Source: Microvirga sp052115485
GTDB lineage: Bacteria; Pseudomonadota; Alphaproteobacteria; Rhizobiales; Beijerinckiaceae
Length of the DNA: 64,000 bases
Reading direction: 5' to 3'
Assembly: GCF_052115485.1 (NCBI RefSeq)
Contig: NZ_JBFRGU010000005.1
Coordinates: 1 to 64,000, forward strand
The position numbers were made by a program, and so were the translations under genes. The notes under the pieces were generated by a model, which had not been told where the DNA came from, did no database searches, and saw only the letters and a list, made by a program, of their open reading frames with translations. Shown piece after piece: positions 49,792 through 59,224 of this stretch (its first letter is position 1; every line of letters begins with the position of its first letter).

Positions 49792-51688
49792 ATTCCGGGA
49801 TCGCATCCTCGAACACCCGCTCGGCTGCCGCGCGATCCAGGTTCGCGAGCGCCTGACGAAGACCTTCCAACCATTCATGCACCTTGGCGCGATCCGCAAA
49901 GACCGGCTTTGCCGCCATGACGCCATCGATGCCGATCTCAGTACGCGGCTCCTCGCGGGCGAAGAGAATTTCGTGCAGGCGCTCGCCGGGGCGCGTGCCT
50001 GACACCTGAATGTCGATGTCCTCGCCCGGCTCGTAGCCGGCGAGACGAATCATGCGCTCGGCCAGTTCGTAGATGCGCACCGGTTGACCCATTTTCAGCA
50101 CATAGACCGACGCGCGCTCGTCGCTGTTGGCGCTCTCGGCCAAGGCGCGGCCTTCATTGTCCGCGTGAGACGCGGAGGTGAGCACGAGATCCGCCGCCTC
50201 TCGGGTCGTCATGAAATAGCGCACCATGTCGGGATGCGTGACGGTGACGGGACCGCCACGCGCGATCTGCGCCTTGAACTTCGGCACCACGGAGCCGACG
50301 GAGCCGAGCACATTGCCGAAGCGCACCGCGATGATGCGGGTCGCGCCGCCCCGACCCATGAATTCCGCATCAAGCGCCTGCCCGTACATTTCCGCGAGAC
50401 GCTTGGTGACACCGAGCATGGATACCGGCTCGATGGCCTTGTCGGTGGAGATGACGACGATGGCGCCGACACCCGCTTCAACAGCCGCGTCCGTCACGTT
50501 CACCGTGCCAAACACGTTCGTCTTGATGCCCTCGGTCCAGTTGGTTTCGAGATAGGGCACATGCTTCAGCGCCGCTGCGTGGAAAACCACGTCGGGACGC
50601 CAATCCTTCATCACCTGCAGCACGCGATCGCGATCGCGCACATCGGCGATGACGCCATCCACATTGGTGTCGCTGTTGAGCAGCGTCGGATTTTCCAGAA
50701 TGTGGTGAAGCGAAGGCTCCGAGCTTTCGAGAATCATCAGATCGCTCGCGCCGAAGGCGACGACGCGGGTGCAGATCTCGGAGCCGATGGAGCCGCCGCC
50801 TCCGGTGACGAGGACGCGCTTGCCGCGAATGAAGTTTTCAAGCCGCGTGCGGTTGATCTGCACGGTCGGGCGCAACAGCAGATCCTCGATCTCGAGCGGC
50901 GCGAGTTCCGCATCGCGCATGCCTTCGCCGATGCTGGTGACGCGTACCAGCGGCAGGCCGAGACGGCGCGCGCGCGCGATCAGTTGCTCGGGATGCGCCT
51001 CGGGTGCGAGCGCGCTCGGGGTCGCCACGAGACGGCGGATCGGCGTGCCGCGCTCCTGGAAATCCTGCACGACCTGATCGAGATCGACGAAGGTGCCGAG
51101 CACCGGGACGCCGCGAATCGATTGTCCGAGATCGTCGGAGCGGAAGGACAGGACGCCCTTCGGCTGAATTTTCTTCACCGTGCCGGATTCGATGGCGCGC
51201 AGGATCACTTCCACATCGGTGCCGCGCCCGAGAATCATCGTCGGCACGTTGGCATCGCGCTCCAGCACGTTGCGCGAACGCGCGTATTTGAAATAGCGGA
51301 ACGCCAACCGCGGACCGCCCAGCAGGAACATCTGGATCAGCCAGTAAAGGGCGATCGAGATCTTGCCGAAGAAGAAGCCGGAAAGCTGGGACGAGACCAG
51401 GACGTAATCGGTGATGAGAAGCACCAGCGCGAGAACGGTGGTCGCTCGGAAAATGTTGAACAGGTCGGGCAGGGACGCGAAGCGCCACTTGGAACGGTAG
51501 AGCTGGAAAAACCAGTAGACCAGACCCGCCAGGACCAGGAATGGCGGCAGGAACCGGGGCAGGTAGTGCAGGCGCTCTTCGAGCTGCCATCCCTCGAAGC
51601 GCACGGAAAAAGTCGCGACCACGGCAAGCGCGGTCATGATCAGGTCGTGCGCGATGATCAGCGTTTTCTTGAGAAGCTGTCGATTCAT
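49706..51688 (-). CDS. CapD/WbpM-like nucleoside-diphosphate-sugar dehydratase
   Basis: 660-residue membrane-bound 4,6-dehydratase. Four N-terminal membrane segments (to about residue 135) and a first nucleotide-binding domain with MILGRGTDVE are followed by the catalytic domain: VLVTGGGGSIGSEI near 297, ALKHVPYLETN and STDKAIEPVSMLGVTKR (Lys in place of the usual YxxxK Tyr, as in WbpM-type enzymes). It makes UDP-4-keto-6-deoxy sugars for O-antigen or capsule. The C-terminal tail after about 635 is Ala/Pro-rich and lies in the overlap with the convergent gene. Confidence 0.88.
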   Translation of the reverse strand: MNRQLLKKTLIIAHDLIMTALAVVATFSVRFEGWQLEERLHYLPRFLPPFLVLAGLVYWFFQLYRSKWRFASLPDLFNIFRATTVLALVLLITDYVLVSSQLSGFFFGKISIALYWLIQMFLLGGPRLAFRYFKYARSRNVLERDANVPTMILGRGTDVEVILRAIESGTVKKIQPKGVLSFRSDDLGQSIRGVPVLGTFVDLDQVVQDFQERGTPIRRLVATPSALAPEAHPEQLIARARRLGLPLVRVTSIGEGMRDAELAPLEIEDLLLRPTVQINRTRLENFIRGKRVLVTGGGGSIGSEICTRVVAFGASDLMILESSEPSLHHILENPTLLNSDTNVDGVIADVRDRDRVLQVMKDWRPDVVFHAAALKHVPYLETNWTEGIKTNVFGTVNVTDAAVEAGVGAIVVISTDKAIEPVSMLGVTKRLAEMYGQALDAEFMGRGGATRIIAVRFGNVLGSVGSVVPKFKAQIARGGPVTVTHPDMVRYFMTTREAADLVLTSASHADNEGRALAESANSDERASVYVLKMGQPVRIYELAERMIRLAGYEPGEDIDIQVSGTRPGERLHEILFAREEPRTEIGIDGVMAAKPVFADRAKVHEWLEGLRQALANLDRAAAERVFEDAIPEFKRRAQAMPSPVAPALAASQQTVTSRSA

Positions 51689-51798
51689 AGGCTCTGCCGC
51701 ATGCTGGGGCGGGTATCCGCCGGGCTCGGCCCTTTGTCAAATACCTTGGCCTGGGGCCGATTTGTGCCCCTTGCCGGGCAGGGGTCTCGAAGAGCCAT

Positions 51799-52584
51799 CT
51801 AAGATGCTGAAGAAAGAGGGTTTTCTGCCACGATCACGAGCCGACCCGCATCATTCAGGATGCGGGCCTCGACACCGAAGCTTGCCGCCAGATTGGCCTG
51901 CGTCAACACTTCCTCCGGCGTCGCGTGGGCGCGGACCGTGCCGCGATCCATCAAGACGACCTCGTCGGCATAGCGGGCGGCGAGGGTGAGGTCGTGGGTG
52001 ATCGCGACCACGATGGCTCCAGCTTTGGCATAGGTGCGCAGGACGTCGAGCACGCGCAGCTGATGGCGCGGATCGAGGGCGGCGATGGGTTCGTCGACAA
52101 GCAGGACCGGCGCCTTCGTCGCGAGCGCCCGGGCGAGCAGCACCCGCGCCCGCTCGCCGCCGGAAAGCTCCGTGGCGGGGCGGTCCTCGAACCCCTGCAG
52201 CCCGACAGCCGCAATGGCCTCGACGACGGCATTCCGCCCCAGAGACGGAAGGGAATCAGGCTCCTCGCCATGGGGCAAGCGCCCGAGCGCCACGACATGT
52301 AAGACGGAAATGGGCCAGGCGACCGTACCGCTCTGGTGCAGATAGGAAATCGCGCGCGCCCGCTCCGGCCCATTCACCCGGGCGACCGGCCGACCGTCGA
52401 ACAGAACCAAGCCTGTCGCGGGTGCGAGGAGCCCGGCGAGGGTCCGCAGCAGCGTAGTCTTCCCCGCCCCGTTCGGGCCGAGCACCATGGTCAGCCGCCC
52501 CGGCGTGAAGGCGAGATCGATATCGCTGAGAACGGGCTTTCGCCGCAATGTAACATTGAGGGATTGGGCGACAAGGCTCGTCAT
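51799..52584 (-). CDS. FecCD-type importer ATPase (siderophore/heme/B12 class)
   Basis: 261-residue ABC ATPase of the FepC/HmuV/BtuD class. Walker A GPNGAGKTT near 37-45, Q-loop YLHQSGTVAW, signature ELSGGERARVLLARAL, Walker B VLLVDEPIAALDPRHQ and H-loop ITHDLTLAARY. It powers the permease encoded just upstream (overlap 4 nt). The ORF open to 53622 in this frame is not used. No binding protein gene or TonB receptor is nearby, so iron, heme and cobalamin remain possible. Confidence 0.88.
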   Translation of the reverse strand: MTSLVAQSLNVTLRRKPVLSDIDLAFTPGRLTMVLGPNGAGKTTLLRTLAGLLAPATGLVLFDGRPVARVNGPERARAISYLHQSGTVAWPISVLHVVALGRLPHGEEPDSLPSLGRNAVVEAIAAVGLQGFEDRPATELSGGERARVLLARALATKAPVLLVDEPIAALDPRHQLRVLDVLRTYAKAGAIVVAITHDLTLAARYADEVVLMDRGTVRAHATPEEVLTQANLAASFGVEARILNDAGRLVIVAENPLSSAS

Positions 52585-53585
52585 GCGGGCGTCTCCGCGA
52601 GTTCGGCCTTGCGCTTGAAGATGACCCAGAGGAAGAACGGCACCCCGAGCATGGCGGTGAGAACGCCGATCTTCACCTCCGCACTCGTCGGAATGAGCCG
52701 CACCGCGCAATCGGCCGCAAGCAACAGAGCCGCCCCGACAAGCCCCGACGGCAACAGCGTGCGCGCGGGATCGTAGCCGACGAACGGGCGCACGAGATGA
52801 GGCGCGACGAGCCCGATGAAGCCGATGGAGCCGACAACGGCGACCGAGGCTCCCGTGCCGATGGCGGCAGCTCCCACGATCATGAGCCGCAACCGGCTCA
52901 CGTTCACCCCGAGACTCTTCGCCGTATCCTCGCCCAGCGACAAAGCCCGCAGCGGGGAAGCGGCGGCCAGGAGAAGCGCGCTTGCCACGACAATGAAGGG
53001 CAAGACCAGCATCACATGAACACTGGACCGGTCCTCGAGCGAGCCGAGCAGCCAGAAGACGATTTCCGTCACCGCGAAGGGGTTCGGCGAGAGGCTGATC
53101 GCGAGCGACGTGGCCGCGCCGGCGAGACTTCCCACTGCCAGGCCCGTCAGCACCAGAACGACGATGGTCGTGCTGCGCCCCGCCACCAGAACCACGAGGG
53201 CGATGGACAACAGCGCGCCTGCGATGGCCGCGACCGGAAGCGCCCACGACAATGCTCCGACAAGACCGAAATAGAGGACCGAAACCGCCCCGAAGGCCGC
53301 CGCTTGCGGTGCGCCGAACACCGCCGTATCGGCGAGCGGGTTGCGCAACAGCCCCTGCAAGGCCGCGCCCGTGAGCCCGAAAACCCAGCCGATCATGAGC
53401 GCGAGCAATGTCCGCGGCAGGCGGATCTCCCGCACGACGATGCTGGCCGTACCCTGATCGGATACCAGAGCCTTCAATGCGGAAAAGGCCCCGAGGGGCG
53501 CCGGGCCGATGGCGAGGGAAGCCACGGCGAGAAGCGCCACGAGAATCGAAAGGCCGGGAATGAGAGGCCGGCGGGGAAAATGCAT
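52581..53585 (-). CDS. FecCD-type iron/heme/B12 permease
   Basis: 334-residue permease of the BtuC/FecCD family with about ten membrane segments. Family marks: LPRTLLALMIGWVFGLTGAALQGLLRNPLAD near 68-98 (in parts), the EE/SLGED coupling stretch with LRALSLGEDTAKSLGVN, and FIGLVAPHLVRPFVG near 248. Pairs with the ATPase overlapping its 3' end. ATG 53585 is chosen; the frame open to 53690 includes a basic non-family stretch. Lies 52 nt after the GST gene stop on the same strand. Confidence 0.88.
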   Translation of the reverse strand: MHFPRRPLIPGLSILVALLAVASLAIGPAPLGAFSALKALVSDQGTASIVVREIRLPRTLLALMIGWVFGLTGAALQGLLRNPLADTAVFGAPQAAAFGAVSVLYFGLVGALSWALPVAAIAGALLSIALVVLVAGRSTTIVVLVLTGLAVGSLAGAATSLAISLSPNPFAVTEIVFWLLGSLEDRSSVHVMLVLPFIVVASALLLAAASPLRALSLGEDTAKSLGVNVSRLRLMIVGAAAIGTGASVAVVGSIGFIGLVAPHLVRPFVGYDPARTLLPSGLVGAALLLAADCAVRLIPTSAEVKIGVLTAMLGVPFFLWVIFKRKAELAETPA

Positions 53586-53637
53586 AAGGTTGCGGTCTTT
53601 GTTGCTTCCCACGCGATAGCAACAGCCCCGCCGAGTG

Positions 53638-54318
53638 TCACCCCGCCATTTCTTGCTGCGCGGATTTCTCTTCCTTGGGGAAGAGGGCAAAATAGGGTTG
53701 AGCCTCTGCCAGAACCCGCGCGAAGGAAGGTCGCTCCATCAGGCGGGCCAGATACAGCGCAGCGTTCGGGTAGGCCTTGGCGAGGGGGTTCAGCTTGTCC
53801 GCATAGAACAGCGCGGGCGCGGCCGCGCAATCGGCCATGCCGAAATTCTCACCCGCCGCCCAGCTTCCCCCCGCCATCTCCGCGTCGACGATGCCGAGAG
53901 CCGTGTCCAGCAAAGCACGCGCCTGAGCGACGCCATGGGGATCGCTGTGCCCTTCCGGCCGGATTCGGTCGGTGACGATCTTCTGCATGGGGACATTCAC
54001 GTAGAGATCGTAAAAGCGGTCCCAGTGACGCGTGCGGAGAGCTTCGTCATCGTTTCTCGGAATGAACCGCACTGCTCCGGAGTGATGCCTATCGAGATAT
54101 TCGATGATGATGCTCGTTTCAGGGATCGTGCGACCGGCCGACCGATCTCTCAGCACCGGAAAACGGCGGATCGGCCAGATGGCCTCGAAAGCGGCGCGCG
54201 AATCGGCGTCAGTGAGATCCACGATGACGGGTTCGAAGGGCGTCTCGTTCTCGTAGAGAGCGATAAGCACCTTGTGACAGAACGAGGATAACGGATGAAA
54301 ATGTAGTTCCAGAGACAT
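53638..54318 (-). CDS. glutathione S-transferase family protein
   Basis: 226-residue cytosolic GST. N-terminal thioredoxin-like domain with LHFHPLSSFCHKVLIALYE (probable catalytic Ser/Cys at 10-13), the cis-Pro in RFPVLRD, and the glutathione gamma-Glu site ETSIIIEYLD. The helical domain ends with FFALFPKEE-like Phe/Pro residues. Substrate unknown. The start at 54318 follows no strong ribosome site. The frame open to 54657 is not used. Confidence 0.87.
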   Translation of the reverse strand: MSLELHFHPLSSFCHKVLIALYENETPFEPVIVDLTDADSRAAFEAIWPIRRFPVLRDRSAGRTIPETSIIIEYLDRHHSGAVRFIPRNDDEALRTRHWDRFYDLYVNVPMQKIVTDRIRPEGHSDPHGVAQARALLDTALGIVDAEMAGGSWAAGENFGMADCAAAPALFYADKLNPLAKAYPNAALYLARLMERPSFARVLAEAQPYFALFPKEEKSAQQEMAG

Positions 54319-54526
54319 CGGCAAAATCCCTTCATGATCCCAGGCCAGACTTTTGCGCCCTGGGACGTGGCATCGAGAAGCGCTTCCTCGTTCCCTAAAT
54401 AACGCATCCGCCGCGTTCGTCATCTGAGCTTCCTTCAGCGACAAGAGGCAAGATGGCGGTTCGATCTGTCCTCGGGCCGTGTTACGAACCGACTCAACCG
54501 ACGAACACCCAATCCCGGAGCGCGGC

Positions 54527-55681
54527 ATGAACCCGATCTTCGCCAATATCCCGACGACCATCTTCGAGGTGATGTCGGGGCTCGCCCGGGAAACCGGTGC
54601 GGTCAATCTGGGCCAGGGCTTTCCGGACGATCCGGGGCCGGAGGATGTGCGGCGCAAGGCGGCCGAGGCCGTGCTCGACGGTTACAACCAATATCCCCCG
54701 ATGATGGGCCTGCCCGATCTGCGCGGCGCCATCGCCTCCCATTACAAGCGCTGGCAGGGTCTCGATCTCGATCCGAACAGCGAGGTCATGGTGACGTCGG
54801 GCGCGACGGAGGCTCTGGCAGGTGCGATCCTCGCGCTGATCGAGCCGGGTGACGAGGTCGTTTTGTTCGAGCCCATGTACGACGCCTATCTGCCGCTGGT
54901 GCGGCTCGCCGGCGGTATTCCGAAATTCGTGACGTTGCAGCCGCCGCATTTCCGACTGACGGAAGAGGCGCTCGCCAAGGCCTTCTCGCCGAAGACCAAG
55001 GCTGTCGTGTTCAACAATCCGCTGAACCCCACCGCGACGATCTTTTCAGGCGAAGATCTGGCGCTCCTTGCCGCTTTCGCGAAAAAGTTCGACGCCATCG
55101 TCATCTCGGACGAAGTCTGGGAGCACGTGGTGTTCGACGGCCGCCGCCACCAGCCGGTGATCGGGTTAGAGGGCATGCGCGACCGTTCCGTAAAGATCGG
55201 CTCCGCGGGCAAGATCTTCAGCCTCACCGGCTGGAAGGTCGGTTTCGTCTGCGCCGCGCCCCATATCATGAAAGTGCTGGCCAAGGCTCACCAGTTCCTC
55301 ACCTTTACCACGCCGCCCAATCTCCAGACGGCGGTGGCCTACGGGCTTGGAAAAGAAGACACTTATTTCGAGACCATGCGGCGCGATTTCGCGAAAAGCC
55401 GCGACCGCTTCACGACCGGGCTGGAAACGCTCGGCTTCAATGTCATCCCGAGCCAGGGCACGTACTTCCTCAACATCGACATCGCGCCGTTGGGAGAGAC
55501 GGACGACGTGGCCTTCTGTCGCCGCCTCGTCACCGACCACGGCGTCGCCGCGATTCCGGTCTCGGCCTTCTATGCGCAAGGGGCGGTGAAGAATGTTGTG
55601 CGGTTCTGTTTCGCCAAGAAAGACGCCACCCTTGATGCCGGGCTGGAGCGTCTGGCGAAGGTGGCTAAAAAAGCGGCTTGA
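54527..55681 (+). CDS. class I/II aminotransferase (methionine/aspartate type)
   Basis: 384-residue PLP enzyme, fold type I. LGQGFPDDPGPEDV and QYPPMMGLPDLRGAIA at the N-terminus, NNPLNPTATIF, SDEVWEHVVFD, and the PLP lysine K229 in IGSAGKIFSLTGWK. This pattern is that of the methionine aminotransferase / kynurenine aminotransferase-like branch (YbdL-like). CGGAG lies 6 nt before ATG 54527. Single gene, divergent from the GST. Confidence 0.88.
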   Translation: MNPIFANIPTTIFEVMSGLARETGAVNLGQGFPDDPGPEDVRRKAAEAVLDGYNQYPPMMGLPDLRGAIASHYKRWQGLDLDPNSEVMVTSGATEALAGAILALIEPGDEVVLFEPMYDAYLPLVRLAGGIPKFVTLQPPHFRLTEEALAKAFSPKTKAVVFNNPLNPTATIFSGEDLALLAAFAKKFDAIVISDEVWEHVVFDGRRHQPVIGLEGMRDRSVKIGSAGKIFSLTGWKVGFVCAAPHIMKVLAKAHQFLTFTTPPNLQTAVAYGLGKEDTYFETMRRDFAKSRDRFTTGLETLGFNVIPSQGTYFLNIDIAPLGETDDVAFCRRLVTDHGVAAIPVSAFYAQGAVKNVVRFCFAKKDATLDAGLERLAKVAKKAA

Positions 55682-55788
55682 TCATGCACAAGGGAAGTCC
55701 GCCCGGGCCGGTTTTGCCGATTGTATCGGGGAATGGAATTTCCTAGCTTCGCGAATTGTTACACCAACCCAGCGGAGGTCCGCCGTCG

Positions 55789-56877
55789 ATGATTCGTCCT
55801 CTCGTCGCAATCGCTCTCAGCCTCGGTCTCGTGACCGGCGCCAGCGCTCAACAGCAGCGCACCGTCAATGTCTATAACTGGTCCGACTATGTGGACCCGA
55901 AAGCGTTGGACGAGTTCACGAAAACGACCGGCATCAAGGTCGTCTACGACACCTACGACAACAACGAGATCGTCGAGACGAAACTTCTGGCCGGCAAATC
56001 CGGCTACGATATCGTCGTGCCGTCGGGCCCCTTCCTCCAGCGCCTGATCGGCGCCAAAGTCTTCCAGAAGCTCGACAAGGCGAAGCTGCCGAATCTCGCC
56101 AATCAATGGCCCGACATCGCCCAGCGCCTCGCCGTGTTCGATCCCGGCAACCAGTTCGCCGTGAACTACATGTGGGGAACCACGGGCATCGGCATCAACG
56201 TCAAGAAGGTCAAAGCCATTCTCGGCGACGTGCCGCTCAACACCTGGGATCTGGTGCTCAAGCCCGAGATCGCCTCCAAGCTCAAGGCCTGCGGCATCTA
56301 CATGCTCGATTCGCCGGAAGACCTCTTTCCCGGTGTGATGGCCTATCTCGGCCTCAACCCGGATTCGAAGAAGACGGAGGATCTGAACAAGGCGGGCGAT
56401 GCTCTTTTCAAGGTGCGCGGCAACATTCAGAAGTACCACTCCTCCGAATACATCAACGCGCTCGCCAACGGCGATATCTGCGTGGCGGTAGGCTATTCGG
56501 GCGACATGATCCAGGCGAAGAAGCGCGCGGAAGAAGCCAAGAACGGCGTCGAAGTGGCCTACATCATCCCGCGCGAAGGCGCGCTGATGTGGTTCGACAG
56601 CTTCGCCATTCCGGCTGATGCCAAGAATGCTGCCGAGGCCCATGAATTCATCAATTTCATGATGCGCCCCGAAATTGCCGCGATGAACACGAATTTTGTC
56701 TCCTATGCCTCCGGCAATCTCGCCGCGAAGCAATTCGTGAAGCCGGAAATCCTCAACGATCCCGGCATCTATCCGGATGAGGCGACCTTCAAGCGTCTCT
56801 TTACCAACACGGCCTATGATGACCGCGCCCAGCGCACGGTCACCCGGTTGTGGACCAAGGTGAAAACCGGACGATAA
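55789..56877 (+). CDS. PotF-like polyamine-binding protein, exported
   Basis: 362-residue periplasmic binding protein of the PotD/PotF family, with signal peptide 1-20 (ending ASA). Family marks: VNVYNWSDYVDPKALDEF, VYDTYDNNEIVETKLLAGKSGYD (in parts) and VPSGPFLQRLIGAKVFQKLD. The aromatic/acidic residues typical of putrescine sites are W and D in NWSDY and GYSGDM near 243. GGAGG lies 10 nt before ATG 55789. No permease or ATPase gene is next to it. A strong terminator follows at 56906. Confidence 0.88.
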   Translation: MIRPLVAIALSLGLVTGASAQQQRTVNVYNWSDYVDPKALDEFTKTTGIKVVYDTYDNNEIVETKLLAGKSGYDIVVPSGPFLQRLIGAKVFQKLDKAKLPNLANQWPDIAQRLAVFDPGNQFAVNYMWGTTGIGINVKKVKAILGDVPLNTWDLVLKPEIASKLKACGIYMLDSPEDLFPGVMAYLGLNPDSKKTEDLNKAGDALFKVRGNIQKYHSSEYINALANGDICVAVGYSGDMIQAKKRAEEAKNGVEVAYIIPREGALMWFDSFAIPADAKNAAEAHEFINFMMRPEIAAMNTNFVSYASGNLAAKQFVKPEILNDPGIYPDEATFKRLFTNTAYDDRAQRTVTRLWTKVKTGR

Positions 56878-56905
56878 GCTTCCTGCTCCCATTGGAGCTG
56901 CTTTC

Positions 56906-56941
56906 GGGCATGGCTGCATGAAGCGGCCATGCCCTTTTTTG
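56906..56941 (+). terminator. intrinsic terminator after the PotF-like gene
   Basis: GGGCATGGC (56906-56914), 11-nt loop, GCCATGCCC (56926-56934), then a T6 run. A classic rho-independent terminator. Confidence 0.9.
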
Positions 56942-56992
56942 TAAACCGCATGGCCGGACAAGCCGGCTCGTGCCTCAACGGATGGAACACAC

Positions 56993-57736
56993 ATGCGCAT
57001 GGCCATGGCGGCAACGCTCGCCGCACTGACCCTCACCTCTCCCGCCCTCACTTCTCCCGCTCTCAGCCAGAACGACCGGACGCCTCCGGCGACCATCAGC
57101 GTCATGGGCTCGGGCGAGGCGGAGCTGAAGCCGAACTTCGCCCGATTGAATGTCGCCGTCTCCACCCAGGCCGACACGGTCGCGCAAGCCGCCGAGGCGA
57201 ATCGGGCGGCCTCCGAGAAGGTGCTCGCTCGCCTGCAGGCGATCGGGGTGAAGAAAGACGACATCCGCACCCTGAATTTCCAGGTTTTCCAATCCTCTCC
57301 GCGAATCGGTCCGGATGGGAAGGAAATCAAGACGCCCAAATTCTCGGCGAATCATGAGTTGCGAATCACGACCCGCGACCTCGAGGGCGTCGGTAAGCTG
57401 GCGGGCGAAATTCTTGCCAGCGGCGACATGCTCTTCGAATCGGTCTCGTTCGGCCTCGACCGGCAGGAAGAGGGTGAGGATCAGGCTCGCCAGGCCGCCG
57501 TGCGCGACGCGAGGCGGCAGGCCGAGGTCTTCGCCACCGCTGCAGGCGTCGGGATCGGCCGGTTGTTGGAAATCAGAGATGGTTCGGCGCAGCCCTATGG
57601 CGGCCCTCAGGCCGATATGCGCATGAGTCTCTCGGCTGGGAAGGCCGGCTCGGAAGCAATCCCCATCGTTCCGCCGGCGACCCTTCGTTACAACGCGAAT
57701 GTCCAGCTGGTCTGGGAAATCGCGCCGAAGTCGTAA
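56993..57736 (+). CDS. SIMPL (DUF541) exported protein
   Basis: 247 residues with a signal peptide (about 1-25) and a SIMPL domain: ISVMGSGEAELKPNFARLNVAVST near 35-58 (in parts), VLARLQAIGVKKDDIRTLNF and LRITTRDLEGVGKLAGEIL. A late APAT-like stretch PATLRYNANVQLVWEI closes it. SIMPL proteins include bacterial oxidative-stress and outer-membrane-linked proteins (YggE type). The function is not known precisely. A palindromic repeat follows. Confidence 0.85.
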   Translation: MRMAMAATLAALTLTSPALTSPALSQNDRTPPATISVMGSGEAELKPNFARLNVAVSTQADTVAQAAEANRAASEKVLARLQAIGVKKDDIRTLNFQVFQSSPRIGPDGKEIKTPKFSANHELRITTRDLEGVGKLAGEILASGDMLFESVSFGLDRQEEGEDQARQAAVRDARRQAEVFATAAGVGIGRLLEIRDGSAQPYGGPQADMRMSLSAGKAGSEAIPIVPPATLRYNANVQLVWEIAPKS

Positions 57737-57744
57737 GGTATACG

Positions 57745-57843
57745 GTCATCCCGGGGCCGCGAAAGCGGAACCCGGGATCGCCTGACGAGAGTAGGGTTTT
57801 AATCCGGCTTGCGATCCCGGATCGCCTGGGCATCCGGGATGAC
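57745..57843. repeat. REP-like palindromic intergenic element (copy 2)
   Basis: Begins GTCATCCCGGGGCCGCGAAAG and ends GGGCATCCGGGATGAC, its reverse image, with inner CGGATCGCC units. Lies between the convergent SIMPL and ptsN genes. Copies at 20338 and 60772 share the GTCATCCCGG ends. Confidence 0.75.
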
Positions 57844-57852
57844 GTTTCTTGC

Positions 57853-58317
57853 CTACGCGGCGCGTGGGGCGGAAATTTCGGTGAGAACCGAATAGAGGGC
57901 TTCCCGGTCGCGGGTGGCGCGCACGCGCTCGACGACGCCTGGCTCGCGCAGGACGCGGGCAACACGGGCGAGCGCTTTCAGATGGTCGGCACCAGCACCT
58001 TCCGGTGCCAGGAGCAAGAACAGGATATCCACCGGCTGGCCATCCAAAGCCTCGAAATCGATGGGCTTTTCCAGCCGTGCGGCCAAGCCGAAAATGCGGG
58101 TGAGGCCCGCCAGCTTGCCGTGAGGAATAGCGATTCCCTCGCCGATTCCGGTCGAGCCAAGGCGCTCCCGCTGCAGAAGCGCCTCGAAAATAACGCCTTC
58201 ATCCAGGCCCGAGAGCCGCGCCGCGTGGGCGGAGAGCTCCTGCAAAGCCTGTTTCTTACCGGTTGCCCTCAAGGCGGGAAGAACCGCCTGGGGATCTAGA
58301 AAGTCGAGCAAAGGCAT
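57853..58317 (-). CDS. ptsN: PTS IIA-like nitrogen-regulatory protein
   Basis: 154-residue EIIA-Ntr. The phosphorylated histidine is H66 in GEGIAIPHGKL; LFLLLAPEGAGADHLKALARVARVL is the second family block (in parts). It takes phosphate from NPr and adjusts potassium, nitrogen and carbon metabolism rather than moving sugar. The start at 58317 gives the standard length. It ends the block hpf-ptsN downstream of rpoN, the usual order in alphaproteobacteria. Confidence 0.92.
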   Translation of the reverse strand: MPLLDFLDPQAVLPALRATGKKQALQELSAHAARLSGLDEGVIFEALLQRERLGSTGIGEGIAIPHGKLAGLTRIFGLAARLEKPIDFEALDGQPVDILFLLLAPEGAGADHLKALARVARVLREPGVVERVRATRDREALYSVLTEISAPRAA

Positions 58318-58408
58318 CGATAAAGCCGCATTGGTGGTGAAGCCGTTTCGGCCCCGCGCTTTGTTCAAGCAAATCTCGGGCCAAAGTCGAGGTCTCGTCC
58401 ATGAGCTC

Positions 58409-58981
58409 TCAACCCTGTCCCGGCGGTGGATCGACCCAACCGATCGCCCCATCACCCCGGCGGTATACGACGTTCACGCGGCCGGTGCCAGCGTGGATAA
58501 AGACAAGGGCCACAGCCCCCGTCATATCGAGTTCGAGAACGGCGTCACTGACCGAGAACCGGTGCAGGGTCTTCGTCGTTTCGGCAATGATCGCAGGATG
58601 ATAGGCCTCCGCTTCGGCCGATTCGTCCGTCGGTGCCTCAAAGACGGAATAGGCGATCTCGGCGCTTTGAGTCCGGTTATTGGTCGGGGGTCGCTCCTTG
58701 AGGCGCCGCTTGTAGCGCCGCAGGCGCTTCTCGATGCGCTCCGCCGTCTGATCGAAGCTTGCATAAGCCCCTTGAGCCGCGCCGGAGGCTTCGATTGTAG
58801 CCCCAGACGCGAGATGGAGAACGCAATCGGTGCGAAAACCGATGCCGTCCTTGGTGACGGTCACATGCCCCGAATAACTTCCATCGAAATATTTCTGGAG
58901 GGCGCCGGCCAATCGCTCTGAAATCTGACTCCGAAGGGCTTCACCGATATCGAGATTCTTCCCGGATACCCTCAACGCCAT
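58409..58981 (-). CDS. hpf: long ribosome hibernation-promoting factor
   Basis: 190-residue long-form HPF. The N-terminal domain (RVSGKNLDIGEALRSQISER and a basic RLRRYKRRLKER helix) binds the 30S decoding site; the C-terminal part from about 135 (RFSVSDAVLELDM, then VVYRRGDGAIGW) is the dimerisation tail that makes 100S ribosomes. GGAGG lies 5 nt before ATG 58981. It sits between rpoN and ptsN. Confidence 0.92.
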   Translation of the reverse strand: MALRVSGKNLDIGEALRSQISERLAGALQKYFDGSYSGHVTVTKDGIGFRTDCVLHLASGATIEASGAAQGAYASFDQTAERIEKRLRRYKRRLKERPPTNNRTQSAEIAYSVFEAPTDESAEAEAYHPAIIAETTKTLHRFSVSDAVLELDMTGAVALVFIHAGTGRVNVVYRRGDGAIGWVDPPPGQG

Positions 58982-59224
58982 CACGTCCTCCCCGGCCACC
59001 GACGCACGCCGCCGACTTGTGACTCTTGCTAGATGATGCGTCTTCCGCAGTTCAAAACAAGTCTTGACGCGACAATTTAGACGAAAGAGCGGGGAGCACC
59101 ATCAACCCTGGACGGACCTTCGCTGTGGGCTTCTACCCTTGCGGATCACAGTCAGGACAACTTCACTTCTGAAATCATTCTTTCGCCACCGCGCCAGTGC
59201 GAGGTCGGTTACGGCGGAAAAGTG
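58982..59224. other. gap between rpoN and hpf
   Basis: About 240 bases with no open frame of note. It presumably holds the hpf promoter on the minus strand, but no motif stands out. Confidence 0.4.

Noticed and set aside
50084..51802. A 572-codon open frame on the plus strand
   Set aside because: It is the antisense shadow of the CapD-like gene, rich in His, Arg and Asp, typical of reverse frames of high-GC genes. Similar long shadows at 13446-14405, 14368-15552, 22144-23634, 27774-28640, 34325-36571, 38779-40122, 44060-45715 and 47540-48703 were left out for the same reason.
53586..53637. Possible cobalamin riboswitch or iron box before the FecCD permease
   Set aside because: The gap to the GST gene is only 52 nt, too short for a B12 riboswitch, and no convincing Fur or Irr box is seen.
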